Positions 57,352 through 64,000 of a DNA stretch of 64,000 bases are shown here, one piece after another. Source of the stretch: Francisella uliginis (GTDB lineage: Bacteria > Pseudomonadota > Gammaproteobacteria > Francisellales > Francisellaceae); assembly GCF_001895265.1 (NCBI RefSeq), contig NZ_CP016796.1, positions 1,922,001 to 1,986,000 of the forward strand. Direction: 5' to 3'. A model generated the notes under the pieces. It searched no databases. It had not been told where the DNA came from and was given only the letters and a program-made list of their open reading frames with translations. Numbering within the stretch: position 1 is the first letter of the stretch; each line of letters starts with the position of its first letter. The translations under genes were made by a program, and so were the position numbers.

Positions 57352-60042
57352 TTAATGTGCCTGATCCCAGTTATCGCCAGTATCAACATTGACTTCTAAA
57401 GGTACGCTAAGTTTAACAGCACCTTCCATTATTTCTTTTATTTTTGCAGAAATCTCTTCAACTTTAGTTCTTTGAACTTCAAAAACTAATTCATCATGAA
57501 CCTGCATTACCATTTTAACTTCGCTATTATACTCCTGAGAAATCATAGTGTTAACCTCTATCATCGCTTTTTTTATAATATCAGCAGCCGTTCCCTGCAT
57601 TGGAGCATTTATCGCAGCTCTTTCAGCAGCATTTCTTTGCATCACATTTCTTGAACTAATTTCAGGCAAATATAGTCTTCGACCTAGTATTGTTTCAACA
57701 TAGCCATTTTTTTTAGCGAACTCTTTAGCAGTAGTCATATATTCTTTAACTTTTGGATAACGGTTAAAATATACATCGATATATTCTTGTGCCTCACCAC
57801 GAGGTATTTCAAGCTGTTTTGCTAAACCAAAAGCACTCATACCATAGATAAGGCCAAAGTTTATAGCTTTTGCCCTTCTTCTTTGCTCACTTGAAACTTC
57901 ATCCAGCTGGATACCTAAAACCTCAGCAGCTGTTGCACTATGGATATCTAGACCTTCGTTAAAAGCTTTTAGAAGATTCTCATCTTTTGATAAATGTGCC
58001 ATGATTCTAAGTTCAATCTGCGAATAATCTGCAGCAACTACGCAACACCCTTCTTCAGCAATGAATGCTTGTCTGATTTTACGACCCTCAGGGCTTTTGA
58101 TTGGTATATTTTGTAAGTTTGGATCTGAAGATGATAGCCTTCCTGTAACAGTTCCTGTTTGATTATATGAAGTATGAGCTCTTGAATTGCTATCTAATAT
58201 TTTAGGAAGCTTATCAGTATAAGTATTTTTTAGCTTTGAGAGGTGTCGATATTTCATAATTAAAGCAGCTATTTCATATTCTTCAGCTAATTGGACTAAT
58301 ACCTCTTCAGATGTTGAAGCTTGACCTTTTGCTGTTTTTTTAACTGGTGGAATTTCCATCTTTTCAAAAAGAATCTCTCTTAACTGTACAGGAGATGATA
58401 AATTAAACTCTGATCCAGCAAGTTCATAGCACTGCTCTTGAATTTCACCTATGCTTTTCTCAAGGTTTGCACTTTGCTCAACTAACTTGTCAGCATCAAT
58501 CTTTACACCTATCTTTTCCATATTATTAAGGATAAGGGTAAGTGGCATCTCAACCTGAGAATATAAATTATAAAGAATTTTTTCTTTTTTAAGCAAACCA
58601 TCAAAATGATTAAAAAGCCTAAAAGTAATATCTGCATCTTCAGCAGCATATTTTGCAACCTTTTCAATTTCTATTTGATCTAGGGTTTGCTGTTTTCTAC
58701 CTGTACCAGCTATTTCACTGTAAGGAACAGGTGAAATATCGAGATGCTCTTTAGAAAGACTATCCATATCATGCTTACCACTACTTTTTAGCACATAAGC
58801 CATAATCATAGTGTCATGAATTTGACCTTTAATATCAACTCCATATTTTGATAAAACCTTCTCATCAAACTTAAAATTATGTGCAACTTTAGCTTTTTTA
58901 GAATCTGCAAATACTGGTTTTAAGTTTTCTAAAACCACATCTAACTCCAGCTGCTGTGGAACACCTAAATACCTGTGTTGGACTGGGATATAATAAGCCT
59001 TACCTTCTATAGCACAAAAAGATAAACCTACTAAATTAGCTTCATAAGTATTTAAAGAATCTGTTTCTGTATCAAAAGCAAAAGTATCACTATTTTTTAG
59101 CTCCACTATTAAATTATCCAACTCTTGTTCGGATGTAACAGTTCTATAATCAACTTCTATAGACTTAGGTTGTGTTTTGTCTGAAGCAGGCTTAGCCTCT
59201 ACATTTAAATTTCTAAGTAACGAATTAAATCCATATCGAGTAAAAGCTTCTGTTAGATATTCTGTATCTGCCTTTTGACACTTAAGATCTTCTATAGACA
59301 AACTAAGATTAAGATCACATTTAATTGTAGCTAACTGATAAGAAAGTTTTAAAAGTTCTATATTATTACGTAAATTCTCTCCAACCTTTCCTTTTATCTC
59401 ACTTGCATTCTCTATAACGCCATCAATGTTTTCATACTGTTGTAACCACTTAACTGCTGTTTTAGGACCTACTTTAGGTACTCCAGGTATATTATCCGAA
59501 GAATCTCCCATAAGAGCTAAATAATCCACTATCTGATCAGGTCTAATTTGATATTTATCTAAAACTCCTGGTATATCTGTAGTTACATTTTTCATCGAAT
59601 CATATAACACTACTTTTTCAGTAACTAACTGAGCCATATCCTTATCACCAGTAGAAATTATCACATCATAACCTTGATGCTCTAACTCTCTAGCCAATGT
59701 CCCAATGACATCATCAGCCTCTACGCCATCTTTTATAATAAGTGGGTAGCCCATCTTTTTGATAATCTCATGCAGAGGTTGGATTTGTACCCTTAGTTCA
59801 TCATCCATCGCTTTACGATTAGCTTTATATTCAGGATACATCTCATGACGAAAATTTTTACCTTTAGGGTCAAATACTACTGCAACATATTCAGTATCAT
59901 ATATGGCTGGTAATTTCTTGAGCATATTAATTACCCCAAGAATAGCACCCGTTGGTTCTCCTTGACTATTAGAGAGATTTGGTAAGGCATGGTAGGCTCT
60001 AAATAAATAAGATGAACCATCGACTAAAACTATTTTTTGCAT
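57352..60042 (-). CDS. polA: DNA polymerase I
   Basis: An 896-residue Pol I with all three activities. The 5' nuclease (about 1-270) has DGSSYLFRAYHALP. The 3'-5' exonuclease is intact: FDTETDSL with Asp324 and Glu326, AHNFKFDEKVL, and YAAEDADITF. The polymerase has motif A AADYSQIELRIMAHLS, the O helix RRAKAINFGLIYGMS and motif C QVHDELVFEV. It fills gaps and removes RNA primers. It heads the minus-strand series down to tmk. The upstream spacer (60043-60258) shows no strong promoter by eye. Confidence 0.97.
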   Translation of the reverse strand: MQKIVLVDGSSYLFRAYHALPNLSNSQGEPTGAILGVINMLKKLPAIYDTEYVAVVFDPKGKNFRHEMYPEYKANRKAMDDELRVQIQPLHEIIKKMGYPLIIKDGVEADDVIGTLARELEHQGYDVIISTGDKDMAQLVTEKVVLYDSMKNVTTDIPGVLDKYQIRPDQIVDYLALMGDSSDNIPGVPKVGPKTAVKWLQQYENIDGVIENASEIKGKVGENLRNNIELLKLSYQLATIKCDLNLSLSIEDLKCQKADTEYLTEAFTRYGFNSLLRNLNVEAKPASDKTQPKSIEVDYRTVTSEQELDNLIVELKNSDTFAFDTETDSLNTYEANLVGLSFCAIEGKAYYIPVQHRYLGVPQQLELDVVLENLKPVFADSKKAKVAHNFKFDEKVLSKYGVDIKGQIHDTMIMAYVLKSSGKHDMDSLSKEHLDISPVPYSEIAGTGRKQQTLDQIEIEKVAKYAAEDADITFRLFNHFDGLLKKEKILYNLYSQVEMPLTLILNNMEKIGVKIDADKLVEQSANLEKSIGEIQEQCYELAGSEFNLSSPVQLREILFEKMEIPPVKKTAKGQASTSEEVLVQLAEEYEIAALIMKYRHLSKLKNTYTDKLPKILDSNSRAHTSYNQTGTVTGRLSSSDPNLQNIPIKSPEGRKIRQAFIAEEGCCVVAADYSQIELRIMAHLSKDENLLKAFNEGLDIHSATAAEVLGIQLDEVSSEQRRRAKAINFGLIYGMSAFGLAKQLEIPRGEAQEYIDVYFNRYPKVKEYMTTAKEFAKKNGYVETILGRRLYLPEISSRNVMQRNAAERAAINAPMQGTAADIIKKAMIEVNTMISQEYNSEVKMVMQVHDELVFEVQRTKVEEISAKIKEIMEGAVKLSVPLEVNVDTGDNWDQAH

Positions 60043-60258
60043 AAAGGTTTATTAGAATATTTATATCAAATAAATAGTAATATATATAACAAAGTATAGC
60101 AAATTGATTGAGCCTATTAATTATATATGTATAGCTTATTTTAGCTTTATGATTTATAAGTGCACTTAAATATAATTTTCTAAAAGACTATTTCAACCAA
60201 TAACTGATCGTAACTTTTTTATTTTTCAAATCACTCTAAATACAAGAAACAGGTAATA

Positions 60259-61230
60259 TTAAGAATTATATTGCAATTCTATATCCAAATACCACCAATT
60301 ATCTTTAGCAAAAGATTTGCATTTAATAGCATCTTTATACGTCATAACAACTATTTGATTACCTTCAATATCAGCAAAATCTTTTTGTTCAAATTTATGG
60401 TGATCTTTAAATATTTTTTTATCAGAGATGTCTACATCATTATCTACTAAAGTTTGAAAAAATTTAGTTGGATTACCAATACCTGCAACAGCTACAACTT
60501 TTTTATCTAAAAACCTATCCTTAGGAACTCTCTCTCCAGATATAAGGTTTACAAACTCAGTTGCTACAATCTTAGCAGAAGTAATATTTTGGTTATAATT
60601 TCTTATATAGTTTTTATCATCATCAGAGCAGTTCCCAATAACAATAACTTCATCAACAAATTTTAACCTTTCAACAGGCTCTCTTAAAGGCCCTGCAGGA
60701 ATACATAATTGATTACCAAACATTCTACTAGCATCGACAACAACTATTTCCTTATCTCTGGCAAGCTTGTAGTGCTGTAAACCATCATCGCTGATTATGA
60801 CATCAGTATTTGGATATTTTTTTTCAATATACTTTACAGAGTCTACTCTCTGTGGTGATATAACGATTGGAACCTGAGCATTCAATGCATCATACAACAT
60901 TGCAGGTTCATCGCCGCACTTACTAGCTGGAGTATCTACATCAACTTCAAATGGATAGCTTTCAGCTTTTGCACCATAGCCACGACTAATAATTACAGGG
61001 GCTTTACCTTTCGCTAGATACTCTTGGGCGAGCTTTCTAACTACGGGGGTCTTTCCTGTACCACCGACAGATATATTACCAACGATAACAACAGGTATTT
61101 TTGATTTGTATTGATTTTGTTGCTGTTTAAGTTTACGATTAGTAGCAATTTTAGAAAAAATCGTAGAAATAGGCTTCAAAGTAGAACTTAATAAACTTGG
61201 ATTTCGTTGATACCAAAATTTATCTATCAT
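60259..61230 (-). CDS. lpxK: Tetraacyldisaccharide 4'-kinase LpxK
   Basis: A 323-residue LpxK with an N-terminal membrane-associated helix. Walker A is SVGGTGKT (54-61) and the catalytic DDG LQH segment (148-153) is present. It phosphorylates the 4' position of the lipid A disaccharide. It starts four bases after msbA; this pair is the valAB locus first named in F. novicida (established knowledge). In Francisella the 4' phosphate is later removed by LpxF, which is not in this window. Confidence 0.95.
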   Translation of the reverse strand: MIDKFWYQRNPSLLSSTLKPISTIFSKIATNRKLKQQQNQYKSKIPVVIVGNISVGGTGKTPVVRKLAQEYLAKGKAPVIISRGYGAKAESYPFEVDVDTPASKCGDEPAMLYDALNAQVPIVISPQRVDSVKYIEKKYPNTDVIISDDGLQHYKLARDKEIVVVDASRMFGNQLCIPAGPLREPVERLKFVDEVIVIGNCSDDDKNYIRNYNQNITSAKIVATEFVNLISGERVPKDRFLDKKVVAVAGIGNPTKFFQTLVDNDVDISDKKIFKDHHKFEQKDFADIEGNQIVVMTYKDAIKCKSFAKDNWWYLDIELQYNS

Positions 61231-61234
61231 TTAA

Positions 61235-63064
61235 TTACTCAAGTCCTGATTGATATAACCTACTGTAAAGTCCTCCTTGTTCTAGGAGTTCCTCATGCTT
61301 GCCACATTCAACAACTTTTCCGCCATCCATAACAACAATCTTATCAGCATTTTCAACAGTACTTAATCTATGTGCTATAACTATAGTTGTACATGATTTA
61401 GTTAAGCTCTCAAGTGCTTGTTGGACAACTTTTTCTGACTCATTATCTAACGCACTAGTAGCTTCATCAAATATTAGTATCGGCGCATTTTTAAGTAATG
61501 CTCTTGCTATTGATATTCTTTGTCTTTGACCTCCAGAAAGCTTAGAGCCATTATTACCAATATTCGTGTGCATACCTTCTGGTAACTCTTGGACAAAGTC
61601 ATATGCATTTGCTCTTTTAAGAACATCAACAACTTCTTCTTCTGAAACATCTCTTGATAAACCAAAAGCAATATTATTATAAACAGTATCATCAAATAGA
61701 TGAACATTCTGAGAAACCATTGATAAATGAGATCTTAGATTCTCAAGAGATAATTCACGAGTATCTACACCATCGATAGAGATCTGACCTTGATGCTGAT
61801 TATAAAATCTCGAGATAATACTTGTAAGCGTAGTTTTCCCACTACCTGATTTACCAACAAATGCTACGGTTTCACCAGCTTTAATATCAACGCTTACACC
61901 ATTTAGAACATTAAGTGTACTAAATGCAAAACTTACATCCTTAATACTTACATCACCAGATACATTTTTAAGCTCTTTAGTCCCAGTCTCTTCTTCTGCT
62001 GGATAATCAAGAATATAAAATATATCTTCAGTTGCTGCGACTGCTTTTTGAATAACCACATTTACTTTAGTAAGATTCTTAATTGGTTTTAAGATCGCTG
62101 CCGCTGCAGCAAAGAATGATGCAAATGAACCAGCTGTTAGCCAAGATGATCCACCACCATCACTTGTTCCAAAAATGGCAATTGTAAATAATGAAAGAGC
62201 TAAAACAAGTGACGCTATAATTTGAATAATAGGAGACGTCAAAGAGTCTAGAGCAATAGTTCTTATCTGCTGAGAATAAGTATAATCAAGATTCTTGAAA
62301 AACTTATTCTGCTGTTTATTTTGCGCTCCAAATATTCTTATTTCTTTATAGTTTCTAAGAGTCTCTTCTGCCGTATGAGTGACATTACCCATAGATGATT
62401 GAGTATTTCTACTTAGAGATCTGAACTTTTTATTTATTAAGGATATAAATATACCTAAAAATGGTCCAACTATTATCAAAAATAAAGACAGCTGCCAACT
62501 TGATACAACCATTACTATTATAAGACCTATTACAAAAGTACCATCCTGAACTACTGTTATGATAGCTGTTGATGTAGCTTCTGTAACTTGATCAACATTA
62601 TACAAAAGTCTTGAAATAATTTGACCAGAAGAATGTTTATCAAAGAAGGTTGCTGGTAGGTTCATAAATCTTTTGTAGATATCTTTTCTAAACTTGTAGA
62701 CAACTTTTTGTCCTAATGAACCTATGAAATAATTTGATAAAAAAGATCCTACAGAGCGTAGTGTCAATAAGCCAACCATACCAACACCCATCAACATCAA
62801 GATACTAGCACTTTGTTTAGTAACATCACCACCGGCACCAAAACCATAGTTTAGTATAGGATTTATAAGATATATCATTGAAGCATCAGCTGCTGAGAAA
62901 AATATACTCCCTATAGCTGCTAAAACTAAGAAGTGCCATAGATGCCTAACTTGTCCTAACAACCTCTTATAAAGAGTAGTTACTTTTTCCTTACTCGACA
63001 TTTCGCCGCTAAGAGTGCCTGGACCTTGAGATTTAAGGTCTAATTTATCAATCATATTTGCCAT
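61235..63064 (-). CDS. msbA: Lipid A export ATP-binding/permease protein MsbA
   Basis: A 609-residue half-ABC transporter. Six membrane helices lie in about residues 40-320. The nucleotide-binding domain has Walker A GKSGSGKTT, signature LSGGQRQR, Walker B ILIFDEATSALD and the switch HRLSTVENAD. It flips core-lipid A across the inner membrane. It has an N-terminal extension of about 30 polar residues before the first helix. In Francisella it was first called valA. A TATAAT-like box at 63109-63114 on the minus strand may be its promoter. Confidence 0.95.
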   Translation of the reverse strand: MANMIDKLDLKSQGPGTLSGEMSSKEKVTTLYKRLLGQVRHLWHFLVLAAIGSIFFSAADASMIYLINPILNYGFGAGGDVTKQSASILMLMGVGMVGLLTLRSVGSFLSNYFIGSLGQKVVYKFRKDIYKRFMNLPATFFDKHSSGQIISRLLYNVDQVTEATSTAIITVVQDGTFVIGLIIVMVVSSWQLSLFLIIVGPFLGIFISLINKKFRSLSRNTQSSMGNVTHTAEETLRNYKEIRIFGAQNKQQNKFFKNLDYTYSQQIRTIALDSLTSPIIQIIASLVLALSLFTIAIFGTSDGGGSSWLTAGSFASFFAAAAAILKPIKNLTKVNVVIQKAVAATEDIFYILDYPAEEETGTKELKNVSGDVSIKDVSFAFSTLNVLNGVSVDIKAGETVAFVGKSGSGKTTLTSIISRFYNQHQGQISIDGVDTRELSLENLRSHLSMVSQNVHLFDDTVYNNIAFGLSRDVSEEEVVDVLKRANAYDFVQELPEGMHTNIGNNGSKLSGGQRQRISIARALLKNAPILIFDEATSALDNESEKVVQQALESLTKSCTTIVIAHRLSTVENADKIVVMDGGKVVECGKHEELLEQGGLYSRLYQSGLE

Positions 63065-63159
63065 AATTTAAAAAAAGATGCTTCTAAAACAACATTAAGT
63101 AACAAATAATTATACACTTTTTTCTGTTAATATAAAGCTAAGCAAAATTAACTATCTGT

Positions 63160-64000
63160 ATGATGAAAATATATCTAGTCGGTGGAGCAGTTAGAGATAA
63201 ACTACTAGGGCTACCTCACAAAGACAAAGACTGGGTGGTTGTTGGAGCCACAGAACAACAAATGTTATCTGCAGGATATATCAAAATTAATGCATCATTC
63301 CCAGTATTCATAAATCCTAAAACAAAAGAGGAATACGCTCTTGCCAGAGCAGAAAAAAAAGTTGCTAAAGGATATCATGGCTTTGAAACATTCTACTCAA
63401 AAGATATTACTCTTGAAGATGATCTTAAGCGTAGAGATCTAACCATCAACTCGATAGCCATGAGTAAAGATGGCAATATAATAGACCCTTTCAATGGTCA
63501 GCAAGATATTAAAGATAGAATCTTGCGACATACATCCAAAGCTTTCATTGATGATCCTTTACGCGTCATTCGTTTAGCTCGATTTAAAGCTCAGTTTTCT
63601 CATTTCAACTTTTCAATAGCTCCTGAAACCAAAAAACTTGTAAAAGAGATTTCAAAAACCGATGAATTGAGTCACCTTACAAAAGAACGTTTGCACATAG
63701 AGTTTATTAAAGCTCTTACAAACCCTAAAATATTTTTTGAAACTTTAGATGAACTCAGCTCTTTAGAAAAGACACTTCCAACTATAAAAAGCTTACTTAT
63801 AGCAATACCTAACACTACTTTTTTTAATAACCCTAATTATATAAATTCAGATACAAAACAAAAAATCACCTTATGCTTTTTAGAAACTCCCAAGATATAT
63901 CTAGAACACTTAAAAAAAGAACTTCTATTAACAAATGAACAATTTAAAATATTAAATGCAGCTATTAGTATCAAACAGATACTGGAAGATGAAATAAATG
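63160..64000 (+). CDS. cca: tRNA nucleotidyltransferase (CCA-adding), partial
   Basis: The gene is cut by the right edge after about 280 codons; E. coli Cca is about 412. It is a class II CCA-adding enzyme: [20 protein letters not shown], then catalytic Asp-x-Asp in [15 protein letters not shown] and [16 protein letters not shown]. The start is ATG 63160 or the next ATG 63163; a consensus ribosome site is not clear. It is divergent from msbA across 95 bases. If an HD phosphodiesterase domain exists it lies beyond the window. Confidence 0.92.
   Translation, partial: MMKIYLVGGAVRDKLLGLPHKDKDWVVVGATEQQMLSAGYIKINASFPVFINPKTKEEYALARAEKKVAKGYHGFETFYSKDITLEDDLKRRDLTINSIAMSKDGNIIDPFNGQQDIKDRILRHTSKAFIDDPLRVIRLARFKAQFSHFNFSIAPETKKLVKEISKTDELSHLTKERLHIEFIKALTNPKIFFETLDELSSLEKTLPTIKSLLIAIPNTTFFNNPNYINSDTKQKITLCFLETPKIYLEHLKKELLLTNEQFKILNAAISIKQILEDEIN

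Overview
The window is AT-rich gammaproteobacterial chromosome and is most likely Francisella (F. tularensis/novicida group). This rests on recognised gene content and order, not on a database search: a tRNA(Tyr-Gly-Thr)-tuf-tRNA(Trp)-secE-nusG-rplKAJL-rpoBC block, an msbA-lpxK pair (the valAB locus first described in F. novicida), a lone HAD acid phosphatase resembling AcpB, a glp cluster beside a major facilitator gene, and low-GC coding throughout. Most genes lie on the minus strand.

Layout. 1-3026: cut-off cysteine desulfidase/serine dehydratase-like gene, ampD, a PAP2 phosphatase and rppH. 3224-7865 (plus strand): a compact accessory cluster of an adenylation-carrier-reductase protein (NRPS/carboxylate-reductase type), a short-chain dehydrogenase and an EamA transporter. 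It looks like a three-gene pathway for making and exporting a small reduced metabolite, and is the best candidate here for an undescribed system. 7862-10745: acid phosphatase, 2-oxoglutarate/Fe(II)-type oxygenase, small membrane protein, xerD. 10764-13468: the rpsP-rimM-trmD-rplS operon, split by a frameshifted membrane-protein pseudogene and a hairpin-rich repeat. 13469-14930: back-to-back rpsP/metK promoters and metK with a structured leader. 15516-18053: fatty acid desaturase, tsaD, LapA-like protein. 18153-31736: rpoC, rpoB, rplL, rplJ, rplA, rplK, nusG, secE, tRNA-Trp, tuf, tRNA-Thr, tRNA-Gly, tRNA-Tyr, with an L10 leader and attenuator-like hairpins.

31892-41844: Dda/RecD-like helicase, short MscS-type channel, two tandem paralogous membrane proteins of unknown function, glpF-glpD-glpK (glycerol uptake, phosphorylation and oxidation), and two divergent MFS transporters. 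41883-42078: a MITE-like element and a second short repeat. 42105-51461: uvrD, POT peptide transporter, polysaccharide flippase-like protein, ftsY, a FimV-like LysM protein, prfC. 51530-60042: a long minus-strand series polA-coaX-deoB-deoC-nupC-nupC-tmk that combines nucleoside uptake, deoxyribose catabolism, CoA synthesis and DNA synthesis/repair. 60259-63064: msbA-lpxK for lipid A. 63160-64000: the start of cca on the plus strand.

Coding starts were adjusted where a Shine-Dalgarno sequence or family alignment favoured an internal start (rpoB, rplK, deoC, the oxygenase, the PAP2 protein). No rRNA, CRISPR array, prophage or intact insertion sequence is visible.
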